Shown here in pieces: positions 14,553-22,650 of a stretch of 45,794 nt of DNA. Origin of the DNA: a virus; IMG/VR virus record IMGVR_UViG_3300009551_000065, positions 1-45,794 of that record. One strand, 5' to 3'. The position numbers and the translations under genes are program-made. The notes under the pieces were generated by a model. The model was not told where the DNA came from. It saw nothing but the letters and a program-made list of their open reading frames with translations, and ran no database searches. The first letter of the stretch is position 1; each line of letters opens with the position of its first letter.

Positions 14553-14944
14553 ATCGGTAGTTTGACGGGCAGCGGGCGAACGCACCAGACCGGCCATATG
14601 TAGCTGAAGGCCGTCGCGTTGGTCTGCTCGAAGACGAGCATCCCCTTTGTGGTGATGATGAAGCGATAGAAACCCGTGTATCCGCCGTATGCGTTCTTTC
14701 CGTTGACCTCGCCGCAGAGCGCGGTCGCGTGGGGATCATCGGCCGGATCGTTCTCGCTCAAGAATTCGCCGCGAAACCGCGCAGCTGGTCCGTCCCTCAT
14801 CGCGTCGATGACGTTCGCGTGCATATCTCTGGCTATGCCGCGGTGATAGGCGAGCCACTCGTCCGTGTCCTTATTCGCGTGAGCGCAGACGCTGATCAAG
14901 GCGAGGGCGAGGGCGGCTGCGCGCCGAGCGGTACGGTTGGGCAT
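14549..14944 (-). CDS. Secreted protein with signal peptide
   Basis: This 131-aa protein begins with a classical Sec signal: basic MPNRTARR, hydrophobic AAALALALISVCA, then a cleavage site of the AHA|N type near residue 23. The mature part has ARFRGEFLSENDP and ALCGEVNGKNAYGGYTGFYR, a pattern seen in small periplasmic proteins of proteobacteria and plasmids. Two Cys may form a disulfide. A secreted, non-structural protein in a temperate phage is a good candidate for a lysogeny-expressed cargo gene. Its action is unknown. Confidence 0.72.
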   Translation of the reverse strand: MPNRTARRAAALALALISVCAHANKDTDEWLAYHRGIARDMHANVIDAMRDGPAARFRGEFLSENDPADDPHATALCGEVNGKNAYGGYTGFYRFIITTKGMLVFEQTNATAFSYIWPVWCVRPLPVKLPI

Positions 14945-15002
14945 GGGGGTAGGGTGGCTACGGGGGCTACGATGCGCCGCCCCTCGTCGCCAGCTTCGGC
15001 CG

Positions 15003-15042
15003 ATTCGCGAATTCCTACATGCGCGAAATCGCGAATTCGTAC
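15003..15042. promoter_or_regulatory. Octad array 8
   Basis: Five words: ATTCGCGA, ATTCCTAC, ATGCGCGA, AATCGCGA, ATTCGTAC. It fills the gap between two minus-strand genes: it ends next to the stop of the HTH gene and lies 58 nt upstream of the secreted-protein gene. Confidence 0.7.
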
Positions 15043-15043
15043 T

Positions 15044-15520
15044 CTAAACGGCAGTCGCAGGCGCCTTCCGGCCGAAATAGCGCCATGTCGCTGCGACCGA
15101 GACAGGCATGGTCCCGGGCGGGCAGGCGCTCTGCGCGGCCCTGAGCGCTGCGAGGCGCTGAGGCTCGGTCATGCCGTTCCACCAGGCCATGCCGCGCTCG
15201 TCGTCCGCCTCGGCAGCGGCCTTCGCAGCCGCGATGTCCAGGCAGCCCGGCGTCCCGTCGGGCGTGAGGTCCACGCTGGCCCCCCATGCGCGCATACGCT
15301 GCATGATCGCCTCCAGCTGCATGTCTGTCAGCTCGATGCGCGCGGCAGCGAGGAACAGCTGCGGCAGGCTCATCTCGCGCGCCTCGGCGCCGCCGGTGTA
15401 CTTGCGCCATTGCGTGTCGCTGGCCAGGAAGAACAGCTCGGCCATCTGGCGACCTGTCAGCCCGAGCCGAGCCTTCAGGTCGCGCATATCCGCCATTGAG
15501 GGGGGCTGATATGCGGCCAT
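15044..15520 (-). CDS. HTH transcriptional regulator-like protein
   Basis: The 158-aa protein has an N-terminal five-helix unit (MRDLKARLGLTGRQMAELFF, then ASDTQWRKYTGG) resembling an XRE/Cro-type HTH in which QMAELF and DTQWRKY would be the two DNA-binding helices. The rest (KAAAEADDERGMAWWNGMTE...) is helical. It could be a lysogeny or plasmid-copy regulator; no other repressor candidate of this kind is evident in the window. It sits 3 nt downstream of its operon partner. Confidence 0.62.
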   Translation of the reverse strand: MAAYQPPSMADMRDLKARLGLTGRQMAELFFLASDTQWRKYTGGAEAREMSLPQLFLAAARIELTDMQLEAIMQRMRAWGASVDLTPDGTPGCLDIAAAKAAAEADDERGMAWWNGMTEPQRLAALRAAQSACPPGTMPVSVAATWRYFGRKAPATAV

Positions 15521-15523
15521 TGA

Positions 15524-15760
15524 TCAGGGTCCGAAGAACAACTTGCCGATGGCGGCTGCGGCGCCGATGAAGGCTGCGCCGCCGCCGACGAAGGCCGCGA
15601 TGGCGACGAGCGGCGCATACCGAGCCTCGCGCAGGAACTTCGAGCGCTCGGCTTCGAGCTTCCCGCTTTCAGCGTTGAGCTTCGTCGACTCGGCGATCAG
15701 CTTGCTGATCTGCGCGTGCAGATGCTCGATTTCGAGCGGCGGGAAGGGGGGCTGAGACAT
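15524..15760 (-). CDS. Small membrane protein with coiled coil
   Basis: The 78-aa protein has a heptad-patterned helix (IEHLHAQISKLIAESTKLNA..., 10-45) in which KL-AES units repeat, followed by one membrane segment (APLVAIAAFVGGGAAFIGAA, about 49-68). AAAGGATG precedes the ATG. Similar short coiled-coil/TM proteins are common in proteobacterial mobile elements. It could be a membrane-anchored accessory; function unknown. Confidence 0.68.
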   Translation of the reverse strand: MSQPPFPPLEIEHLHAQISKLIAESTKLNAESGKLEAERSKFLREARYAPLVAIAAFVGGGAAFIGAAAAIGKLFFGP

Positions 15761-16116
15761 AAAAATTCATCCTTTCGGGCTACCGGGCGGCGCCCTATGC
15801 GCTGCCCATGCCATCAGTATATAGCCCGAAATGGGCTAGCGCGAGCGGCATGTGCCAAGAACTACGCGCGCGTAGGCAACGTCCGTGCGGCTGTCAAACA
15901 GGAAATTGCCACCCGATTTTTGGTGGCACTTTTTCGATTGCAGGCTGTCATCGCCCGGTCTTAAATCGCGGCTCTCGGGGCGGTCAGGATCGTTGTTGAT
16001 CGGGGCCGCGCCGGGATTGTTCCTAGCTCGTTGGCTTTTACGGATCGCTCGCCCCTCGGGGCGCAGGGCCCTGCTGTCGTTCGCGACATCGGGCGCCCTT
16101 TTTTTTGCCCGCGCGA
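15761..16116. other. Structured non-coding region between regulator and head genes
   Basis: This 356-bp gap holds, in order, a hairpin TAGCCC/GGGCTA with loop GAAAT (15822-15838), a perfect 14-bp palindrome CTACGCGCGCGTAG (15862-15875), a terminator-like hairpin (15907-15934), a CGCCC/GGGCG hairpin (16050-16063) and GGGCGCCC followed by eight T (16091-16106). No coding potential is convincing. It probably carries promoters for the leftward operon and the rightward head operon, and perhaps a small RNA. Confidence 0.5.
15907..15934 (+). terminator. Rho-independent terminator-like hairpin
   Basis: TGCCACC (15907-15913) pairs with GGTGGCA (15922-15928) around CGATTTTT and is followed by C and five T. 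There is no annotated plus-strand gene directly before it, so it may end a short untranslated RNA or shield the leftward genes. Confidence 0.55.
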
Positions 16117-16896
16117 ATGCAGATCACCGTCACGTCAGAGCTTCGCCAGATGGCCCGGGACATCCGATCCGTAGGGCGACAGGCCGCGTTCGCCCAGGTG
16201 GTCGCGCTGACGAGGACCGCGCAGGCGATGCGCGACGCCGAGCGGCGCGAGATTGACGACGTGTTCGATCGGCCGACGCCATTCACGCGAAACAGCGTCT
16301 ACGTCAGGCCGGCCACGCTGAAGAATCCCGAGGCCGTCGTTGGGCTGAAGGACGATCTGAATTCGCCGGCGGGCAGCGTGGCCCCGTCGACGTACCTCTC
16401 GGCGCAGATCGAGGGCGGGCGGCGACGCCTGAAGCGGTTCGAGATCGCGCTGCAGAAGGCGGGCGCCATGCCGCCCTTCAGCTTCGCGGTGCCGGGCCGT
16501 TTCGCGCGCCTGGACGCCTACGGAAACATCAGCCGCGGGCAGATCATTCAGATCCTGTCGCAGCTGCGCACGGGGACGCTGGCGGGCTCGACGCGCAATC
16601 TGCCGTATCGCGACGGGACGAAGGCCGTCGACCGAAAGATCGCCGCGGCCTACCGGCGCGCCGGCGGGCAGTACTTCGCTGTGCCGTACCGCCGCGGCCG
16701 GCTGGAGGCGGGCATCTATCAGCGCCGGGATTTCGCGCTCGGCAGCGCTGCCCCGCGGGCAGTCCTGCGATTCGTCGACAACGCCTCGTATGAGGCGCGC
16801 TTCGACTTCTTCTACGTCGCCGAGCGCGCCGCCGAGGGCTATTCCGCAGCCCTGGACGCGGCCCTGGCGCAATACGCCGGCCAGGCCGGGGGGTAG
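16117..16896 (+). CDS. Phage virion protein, probable minor tail or neck protein
   Basis: The 259-aa protein resembles a phage family with the segments FDRPTPFTRNSVYVRPATLK, YLSAQIEGG and LDAYGNISRGQIIQILSQLR, often found among structural genes. The ATG at 16117 has no clear SD and lies 10 nt behind a T8 tract, so the start is uncertain (a TTG at 16105 and an ATG at 16149 are alternatives). It is the first gene of the long rightward morphogenesis operon and ends 7 nt before the connector gene. The exact location in the virion is not known to me. Confidence 0.7.
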   Translation: MQITVTSELRQMARDIRSVGRQAAFAQVVALTRTAQAMRDAERREIDDVFDRPTPFTRNSVYVRPATLKNPEAVVGLKDDLNSPAGSVAPSTYLSAQIEGGRRRLKRFEIALQKAGAMPPFSFAVPGRFARLDAYGNISRGQIIQILSQLRTGTLAGSTRNLPYRDGTKAVDRKIAAAYRRAGGQYFAVPYRRGRLEAGIYQRRDFALGSAAPRAVLRFVDNASYEARFDFFYVAERAAEGYSAALDAALAQYAGQAGG

Positions 16897-16903
16897 GTAG
16901 CAG

Positions 16904-17116
16904 ATGGCGCTTCTTCAGGACCTGCAGACGCGCCGCGCGGCGTACGTAGCGGCCGAGGCCGCGATCCTGCAGGGGCAGGAATACCGCATCAGCGACGGGA
17001 TGATCAATCGCCTGATGCGCCGCGCTGATCTGGACGTAGTGCGATCGACGATCGCCGACCTGGACCGACAGATCGCAGCGCAGTCGATGCCGCGCCGCCG
17101 GTACCACATTCGCTGA
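16904..17116 (+). CDS. Head-tail connector, gpW-position protein
   Basis: The 70-aa helical protein (LLQDLQTRRAAYVAAEAAIL, then VVRSTIADLDRQIAAQ) matches the size and sequence style of DUF6148/gpW-like proteins that precede portal genes. In lambda the order is terminase A, W, portal B; here W and B are together but terminase is 12 kb away. It should act at the head-tail joint. Confidence 0.7.
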   Translation: MALLQDLQTRRAAYVAAEAAILQGQEYRISDGMINRLMRRADLDVVRSTIADLDRQIAAQSMPRRRYHIR

Positions 17117-17129
17117 TCGGGCCAGCCCC

Positions 17130-18770
17130 ATGAAGCTCAGCCTGATCGATCGCGCGGTGGCCGCCATAGACCCCGTCAGGGCCGCAGCAAGGATGAAGGC
17201 GAGGGCGCAGCTGCAGGTCGCGCAGCAGACCTTCAGCGCCTTCGCCGGCGATGGGATGGACCTGGAGCCCGTCGCGGGCGGCGGCTCGTCGCTGCTGCGC
17301 TGGTGGCGCCCCGGCAGTCGCGATGCCGCAGGCGATGCGCTGTATGCGCTGACGATGCAGCGCGGCCAGGTCCGCGAGCTGGTGCGGACCAACCCGATCG
17401 CAGGCGGCGCGATCGGGACGAACGTCGATCGCGTCGTGGGGACCGGCGTCGCCCTGGTGGCTCAGCCCGAGCGCTCGGTACTCGGCTGGACGGCGGAGCA
17501 GGCGCTCGCCTGGAAAAGCACCGTGCAGATGGAGTTCTCGCTCTGGGCCGACTCGACGGCCTGCGACTGGGAGGGCGAGCAGAATTTCTATGACAAGCAG
17601 GCGCTGACGCTGCGCAGCGCACTCGAGTCCGGCGACTGCTTCACGATCCTGCCGGACGGCACGCCGACGCCCTCGCAGCCTTACTCGCTGCGCCTGCAGA
17701 CGATCGAGGCGGATCGCGTCGGCAATCCGAACAACGCCAGCAATACCGCGACGATCGCCGGCGGCATCGATCGCAGCGCGGCCGGCGGCGTCAAGCGGTA
17801 CTTCGTCTATGACACCCACCCGGGCGCGATCTTCACGACGGAGGGCAAGGGGCGATACACGGGGACATGGATGGCCGGCATCGGGCCATCGGGCCGACGC
17901 CGCATCCTGCATCACTTCCGCCAGCTGCGGCCCGAGCAGCCGCGCGGCATCCCGTACCTCGCGCCTGTGATCGCCGCGCTGAAACAGCTCGGCCGCTACA
18001 CCGAGGCCGAGATTCAGGCCGCTGTCGTCTCGGCGCTTTTCACGGTCTTTGTCGAGACGGAAAACGCCAGCGCCGCGCCCGTATTCGGCATGCAGGAGTC
18101 CGAGGTCCCCGCGGATGACGAGCTGGAGATGTCGCCCGGGACCGTGCTGTCGCTGGCCAAAGGCGAGAAGGTGTCGTTCGCCGATCCATCGCGGCCGAAT
18201 ACGTCCTTCGATCCCTTCGTGCAGGCCATCATTCAGCAGATCGGCGTCGGCCTGGGCGTCCCGTACGAGCTGCTGATCAAGCGATTCAACGCGAGCTATT
18301 CGGCGTCGAAGGCGGCGCTGCTCGACGCCTGGATGTGGTTCCGATCGCAGCGCTCATGGCTCGCCCGCAGCTTCTGCCAGCCGACCTATGAGACCTGGCT
18401 GGCCGAGGCCGTCATGATCGGCCGCGTCAGCGCCCCGGGCTTCTTCGCCGATCCGCTGATGCGCTGGGCATACAGCCGCGCCTCGTGGCATGGCGACTCG
18501 ATGGGGTCGATCAACCCGAAGGACGAGGTCGCCGCCTACGCAGCCGCCGTCGACGCGCGGCTGATGACGCGCGAGCGCGCCGAGTGGGAAATGTTCGGCA
18601 GCGACTGGTACGAGACATTCGCGGCGAAGAAGACCGAGAACGACATGCTCGCCGCGGCCGATCTGCTGCCGGTACCGAAGGCCGGCGCCGCCGTCGCCGC
18701 GCCCGCCGCCGACGATGCCGCGCCGGCGCCCGCCCCCGAGCCGGCGCCCGCCGGCCTAGCCGAGGTCTAG
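17130..18770 (+). CDS. Portal protein, lambda gpB family
   Basis: The 546-aa protein has the features of lambda-type portals: RELVRTNPIAGGAIGTNVDR near residue 80, the VGTGVALVAQP stretch, TIEADRVGNPNN, and the C-terminal PYELLIKRFNASYSASKAAL signature (about 379-398), ending in an alanine/proline-rich tail. It forms the dodecameric DNA channel at one capsid vertex and docks the terminase. It is followed after 4 nt by the protease gene. Confidence 0.93.
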   Translation: MKLSLIDRAVAAIDPVRAAARMKARAQLQVAQQTFSAFAGDGMDLEPVAGGGSSLLRWWRPGSRDAAGDALYALTMQRGQVRELVRTNPIAGGAIGTNVDRVVGTGVALVAQPERSVLGWTAEQALAWKSTVQMEFSLWADSTACDWEGEQNFYDKQALTLRSALESGDCFTILPDGTPTPSQPYSLRLQTIEADRVGNPNNASNTATIAGGIDRSAAGGVKRYFVYDTHPGAIFTTEGKGRYTGTWMAGIGPSGRRRILHHFRQLRPEQPRGIPYLAPVIAALKQLGRYTEAEIQAAVVSALFTVFVETENASAAPVFGMQESEVPADDELEMSPGTVLSLAKGEKVSFADPSRPNTSFDPFVQAIIQQIGVGLGVPYELLIKRFNASYSASKAALLDAWMWFRSQRSWLARSFCQPTYETWLAEAVMIGRVSAPGFFADPLMRWAYSRASWHGDSMGSINPKDEVAAYAAAVDARLMTRERAEWEMFGSDWYETFAAKKTENDMLAAADLLPVPKAGAAVAAPAADDAAPAPAPEPAPAGLAEV

Positions 18771-18774
18771 ACCC

Positions 18775-20154
18775 ATGAAAGTCATCGACATCCTGACATC
18801 GCCCTGGGCGATCGAGCCGGCGAAGCTGCGCGAGATTCAGGAAATCTACGCGACGCATCTGCGCGGCGACAAGATCGACATCGAGGCGATCGAGGCGCGC
18901 CTCGGGCGCCCGCTGGCCAATGATCAGCAGGAGTATCAAATCCGGCAGGGCGGGGTGGCTGTGCTCGCCCTGCAGGGCGTCATCGTCCCGAAGGCGAATC
19001 TGTTTACGCGGATCAGCGGCGGGACATCCGCGCAGCTGTTCATGCAGCAGATCGACTCGGCCATGGCTGACTCGCGCGTCACAGGGCTCGTGATCGCATC
19101 AGACACGCCCGGCGGCAGCGTGCAGGGCCCTCCGTCCGTCGCCTCGGCGATCCTGGCGTACAGCGCCGAAAAGCCCATCGTGTCCGTGGCCGAGGGCCAG
19201 ATGGCATCAGCCGGATACTGGATCAGCAGCGCCGCCGCGCAGGTCTACATCGCCGAGCTGACGGCGCAGGTCGGATCGATCGGCGTCGTCGCGACACACG
19301 ACTATCAGCCGAACAACCGCTCGACGGAAATCACGGCGGGCAAGTACAAGCGGATCGCTACGTCGAATGCGCCGCTGAGCGCCGAGGGCGCGCAGTACCT
19401 GCAGCAGCAGGTCGACCAGATTTACGCAGTCTTCATCGACAGCGTCGCGCAGCATCGCGGCGTCTCGCCAGAGGACGTAGAGCAGCACATGGCCGACGGC
19501 CGTGTCTTCATCGGGCAGCAGGCAATCGATGCCGGCCTCGTGGACGGTGTCGCCACGGTGGACCAGATCGTCGAGCGCATGGCTGCCAACCCGCGGGCCT
19601 TCATGACGCGCAGCAAGGCGCGTTTCAAAGGCGCCGCGGGCAGGCGATCCGCGGCTGCCGGTGCTGCAGCAGAGGACGCAATCCCTACGGCGGTTGCCGT
19701 CGCCCCTGCACCCCTACCCATGAAAGGAAATGTCATGTCAGACCAACCGAAGGCCATGACGCGCGAGACGCTCGCGGCCGAAAACCCCGCGCTACTGGCC
19801 GAGCTGCGCGAGTCATTCCGCGCCGAGGGCGCGAAAGCCGAGCGAGAGCGCGTCGACGCCGTCCGCGCGCAGCTGCTGCCTGGCCATGAGGCGCTGATCG
19901 AGCAGCTCGCCGCGGACGGCAAGACGACAGGGCCGGAGGCGGCGATGGCCGTCAATGCGGCTGAGCGGGCGCAGCGCGCCGCTGCCATGTCTGCGCATCG
20001 AGCGGATGCCCCCAAGGCGGCAGCGTCGGCCGCAGCCAATGACGAGCGGCCCGTCAAGAGCAAGGCCGAGCAGACGGCCGAGGCGAAGGCGTACGCGGCG
20101 CAGCACAGGGTCGATTTCGTGACCGCGCTGAAGACCCTCGGCTTCGCCGCCTGA
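18775..20154 (+). CDS. S49-family head maturation protease with C-terminal scaffold
   Basis: The 459-aa protein has an SppA/S49 serine protease domain (about 55-280) with DTPGGS (110-115), nucleophile Ser145 in MASAGYW and the general-base Lys candidate at 190 or 192 (TAGKYKR). A linker leads to a charged, helical C-terminal region (about 321-459) that fits a scaffold. Like lambda C, it should process itself, scaffold and portal inside the prohead. An internal RBS and ATG at 19735 would give the scaffold alone. Confidence 0.9.
   Translation: MKVIDILTSPWAIEPAKLREIQEIYATHLRGDKIDIEAIEARLGRPLANDQQEYQIRQGGVAVLALQGVIVPKANLFTRISGGTSAQLFMQQIDSAMADSRVTGLVIASDTPGGSVQGPPSVASAILAYSAEKPIVSVAEGQMASAGYWISSAAAQVYIAELTAQVGSIGVVATHDYQPNNRSTEITAGKYKRIATSNAPLSAEGAQYLQQQVDQIYAVFIDSVAQHRGVSPEDVEQHMADGRVFIGQQAIDAGLVDGVATVDQIVERMAANPRAFMTRSKARFKGAAGRRSAAAGAAAEDAIPTAVAVAPAPLPMKGNVMSDQPKAMTRETLAAENPALLAELRESFRAEGAKAERERVDAVRAQLLPGHEALIEQLAADGKTTGPEAAMAVNAAERAQRAAAMSAHRADAPKAAASAAANDERPVKSKAEQTAEAKAYAAQHRVDFVTALKTLGFAA
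19735..20154 (+). CDS. Nested scaffold protein (Nu3-like), in frame within protease gene
   Basis: AAAGGAAA lies 4-11 nt before an in-frame ATG at 19735 (MSDQPKAMTRETLAAENPAL...), a clear internal ribosome site within otherwise GC-rich codons. The 139-aa product is highly charged and helical (AELRESFRAEGAKAERERVD), as expected for a capsid scaffold. Lambda Nu3 arises in the same way inside gene C. Independent expression is inferred, not proven. Confidence 0.65.
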   Translation: MSDQPKAMTRETLAAENPALLAELRESFRAEGAKAERERVDAVRAQLLPGHEALIEQLAADGKTTGPEAAMAVNAAERAQRAAAMSAHRADAPKAAASAAANDERPVKSKAEQTAEAKAYAAQHRVDFVTALKTLGFAA

Positions 20155-20201
20155 CCGCCCGCCCCTGCAACTGCATCCCCGAAACATCAGGAGCTATCCC
20201 C

Positions 20202-20543
20202 ATGCAAGCCTCAGTTTCCATTTGGGTCGGCAGCGTCACCGCCGCCGTCGCGCTCGCCGCCGCGCGCTGCGTCACGTTCGCCGGCGGCCTGCCCGCTGCC
20301 GGCGCCGCCGTCTTCGGCGTCACACGATCGGCCGGTCTGATCGGCGACCTGGTCCCCGTCGACGTGATCGGCAGCGCGCTGATCGAGTCGTCGGACGTGG
20401 TCACGGCCGGCGGGCCCGTCATGGTCGCCGCCGACGGCCGCGTGCTCGACAAGACGGGCGCAAACATCGCCGTGGGGCGCGCGCTGACCGGGGCCGCAGC
20501 CGCCGGGACGCTGTGCGAGGTCCTGCTGTTCCAGACCGCCTAA
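20202..20543 (+). CDS. Head decoration protein, DUF2190-like
   Basis: The 113-aa protein lies between protease and major capsid, the position of lambda gpD. Glycine/alanine/valine-rich beta segments (VDVIGSALIESSDVVTAGGP, then MVAADGRVLDKTGANIAVGR) are typical of DUF2190 proteins. It probably trimerises on the mature capsid surface and stabilises it. Confidence 0.78.
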   Translation: MQASVSIWVGSVTAAVALAAARCVTFAGGLPAAGAAVFGVTRSAGLIGDLVPVDVIGSALIESSDVVTAGGPVMVAADGRVLDKTGANIAVGRALTGAAAAGTLCEVLLFQTA

Positions 20544-20579
20544 CCGGCGTCGGACTAACCCCATTCCAAGGAGATCCTC

Positions 20580-21524
20580 GTGCCTCAACTTTCAAATTCC
20601 CAAGCGCGCGTCATCGATCCGATCCTGACAGAGGTCGCGCGCGGATACGTGAATAGCCTGCCCGTCGGGCAGCTGCTCTTTCCGCGCGTCCCCGTGTCGC
20701 AGCGCGGCGGCCGAATCATCACGTTCGGCAAAGAAGACTTCATGCTGTACAACAACCTGCAGCGGGCGCCTGGGCAGAACACCAAGCGCGTGCAATTCGG
20801 CTACGCCGGCGCCGCCTTCGCGCTGCTGGACTACAGCCTGGAGGGGCAGGTCCCGATCGAGACGCAGCAGGAGGCCGAGGCCGTCCCGGGCATCGACCTG
20901 GCGCAGCGGACGATCGTCGGCGTGCAGAACATCATGGCGAATCGCCTGGAAATCGCGCAGGCGGCGCTGGCCACCAATGCCGCGAACTATGCCGCCAGCA
21001 ACAAGGTAACGCTGGCCGGTACCGCGCAATGGTCGGATACATCGGGCGTCAGCGACCCCTTCGCCGACATCGAGGCCGGCAAGGAATCCATTCGCTCGCA
21101 GACGGGCCAGTACCCGACGACGATGGTCATCGGGCCGAAAGTCTTCAGCCGCCTGAAGGTGCATCCGAAGATCGTCGGCCGGCTGCAGTACACGACGACG
21201 GCGATCGCGACGGAGGAGATCCTTGCGGCGCTATTCGACATCCCGACGGTCAAGGTCGGCAGGGCCGTCTACGCGACGGACGCGGGCGTTTTCGTCGACG
21301 CCTGGGGCAAGGATGCGGTCATGGCCTATACGCCGATTGCGTCGCTGGCCAGCCAGGGGACGCCGTCGTATGGCTACACGTACCAGCTGACGCAGATGCC
21401 GCTGGTCGAGGAGCCGTACGCCGATCGCAACGCGAAGTCCTGGCTGTACCCCGTCGACGACGCCGTGGCCCCGGTCATCGCCGGCGCTGAGTCCGGCTAC
21501 GTCATCAAAGGCGCGGTCGCCTGA
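20580..21524 (+). CDS. Major capsid protein, lambda gpE family
   Basis: The 314-aa protein starts at a GTG with the strongest SD in the head region (AAGGAGAT). Gene order and sequence (FPRVPVSQRGGRIITFGKED, ERTIVGVQN-like AQRTIVGVQNIMANRLEIAQ, QYPTTMVIGPKVFSRLKVHP, KSWLYPVDDAVAP) match the lambda E-type capsid proteins. It forms the HK97-fold shell. The following 86 nt carry octad array 9. Confidence 0.9.
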   Translation: MPQLSNSQARVIDPILTEVARGYVNSLPVGQLLFPRVPVSQRGGRIITFGKEDFMLYNNLQRAPGQNTKRVQFGYAGAAFALLDYSLEGQVPIETQQEAEAVPGIDLAQRTIVGVQNIMANRLEIAQAALATNAANYAASNKVTLAGTAQWSDTSGVSDPFADIEAGKESIRSQTGQYPTTMVIGPKVFSRLKVHPKIVGRLQYTTTAIATEEILAALFDIPTVKVGRAVYATDAGVFVDAWGKDAVMAYTPIASLASQGTPSYGYTYQLTQMPLVEEPYADRNAKSWLYPVDDAVAPVIAGAESGYVIKGAVA

Positions 21525-21558
21525 CGGCCGCTTTGCATCGTACGTTACACAGGCGCGA

Positions 21559-21598
21559 AATCCGCCATTCGGAAATTCCGCCTTTCTGACATTCCCGA
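21559..21598 (+). promoter_or_regulatory. Octad array 9, inside the morphogenesis operon
   Basis: Five words: AATCCGCC, ATTCGGAA, ATTCCGCC, TTTCTGAC, ATTCCCGA. It ends at the SD AAGGACGA, 12 nt before the ATG at 21611, exactly as in array 2. It is the only array within the structural genes. The 13-mer ATCGTACGTTACA lies just upstream (21537-21549). Confidence 0.7.
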
Positions 21599-21610
21599 AA
21601 GGACGAAATC

Positions 21611-21796
21611 ATGAAGGTCACTGCAACCATGCCGGTACGGCTGGGCACGAAGGACGGTCCGGTCGACTACGCCGAGGGCGAGTCGTTCGAGGTCGACGAG
21701 AAGACGGCGAAGTCGCTGCTGGAGAGCGGCGCGATCAAGGAGGACGCGGCGCCGGCGGCGAAGAAGACGGGGGGCAAGACGGACGTCAACGGGTAG
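21611..21796 (+). CDS. Small acidic/basic protein after the capsid gene
   Basis: The 61-aa protein (TATMPVRLGTKDGPVDYAEG, then FEVDEKTAKSLLESGAIKED) resembles the small phage proteins with a single beta-strand/helix unit placed between capsid and head-completion genes (the FI position of lambda). It has a Lys/Ala-rich tail. Its role in DNA packaging or head completion is inferred from position only. Confidence 0.68.
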   Translation: MKVTATMPVRLGTKDGPVDYAEGESFEVDEKTAKSLLESGAIKEDAAPAAKKTGGKTDVNG

Positions 21797-21811
21797 GGCA
21801 GGGCGCGCATC

Positions 21812-22147
21812 ATGCCGATGATCGAGGACCTGAGCCTGTACCTCGCCGACTGGGGCGAGGAGGCGACGATCGATGGCGCGCCGGCCTGGGGCATCTTCTC
21901 GGCGCCCTACAGCAGCGGGCCGCTCGGCGATGTCGGTATGTCATCGGCCGTCCCGCGCTACCTGATGCAGACGGCTGCGGTACCCGATGGCCTGCAGGCG
22001 GCGCTGACGCCCCAGGACGATGACCCGGTGCTGGAGCTCGCGATGCCGCGCGCCGGCGTCTTCCGCTTCATCGTCCGCGAGGTCCAGCCCGACGGCACCG
22101 GCATGACGACGCTGATGCTGGAGCAGGCGCCGTCTCAGGCGGCGTAG
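21812..22147 (+). CDS. Head-tail joining protein (FII-position)
   Basis: The 111-aa protein (LADWGEEATIDGAPAWGIFS; MPRAGVFRFIVREVQPDGTG) matches the type of short beta-barrel proteins (lambda gpFII-like) that join head and tail. It lies between the capsid and tail-completion genes, as expected. Start may be the ATG at 21812 or 21818. Confidence 0.7.
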   Translation: MPMIEDLSLYLADWGEEATIDGAPAWGIFSAPYSSGPLGDVGMSSAVPRYLMQTAAVPDGLQAALTPQDDDPVLELAMPRAGVFRFIVREVQPDGTGMTTLMLEQAPSQAA

Positions 22148-22154
22148 GCGAGCG

Positions 22155-22616
22155 ATGGCGACCGACCCGACCGTCTTCGTTCGCATCGGCGCCGCAATGG
22201 CCGCGCTGCTGCAGGCTGATCCGCCGATCGCCGAGGGCCGCGTGTGGCGCGGGCGGCAATCGCCGATCGCGCAGCAGACGCCATCGGCCGTAGTCATCCG
22301 CATCGAGAAATCGGCGGGGCAGCGCGCTGACGTAGCGGACGGCCCGATCGACTGGGCGACGGATTACCAGATCGAGCTGTATGCGCGCGTCGCCTCGGGC
22401 GAGCCGCCGGAGGACACGGTCGATCCGCTGCTGCGCGAGGCCTTCGCCCGCCTGTCCGGCGCCGGCCCGGCGCTCGGCCTGGCCGTCGAGGACATCCTGC
22501 TTGATCCGCGCATCGCCTGGGACTACGCCGAGGGCTCGACGCCGCAGGTCGTGGCCACGCTCTCCGTCCGCGTCATCCATCGAACAAAGGCCAATGGCCT
22601 GGACCCCTGGACCTGA
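22155..22616 (+). CDS. Tail completion/terminator protein (gpU-position)
   Basis: The 153-aa protein (VFVRIGAAMAALLQADPPIA, IDWATDYQIELYARV, EDTVDPLLREAFARLSG) has the layout of tail-terminator proteins, which cap the tail tube and bind the head. It directly precedes the tube protein gene as in lambda (Z, U, V). Family assignment is by size, order and sequence style. Confidence 0.7.
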   Translation: MATDPTVFVRIGAAMAALLQADPPIAEGRVWRGRQSPIAQQTPSAVVIRIEKSAGQRADVADGPIDWATDYQIELYARVASGEPPEDTVDPLLREAFARLSGAGPALGLAVEDILLDPRIAWDYAEGSTPQVVATLSVRVIHRTKANGLDPWT

Positions 22617-22650
22617 TCCCTTACTCCCCATCACATCGAAGGAAATCGCC

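Noticed and set aside
16091-16106. GGGCGCCC followed by eight T as a strong terminator
   Set aside because: The 8-bp palindrome cannot form a stable loop; a CGGGC/GCCCG pairing around the T-run is possible but weak. It is described only as part of the intergenic region.
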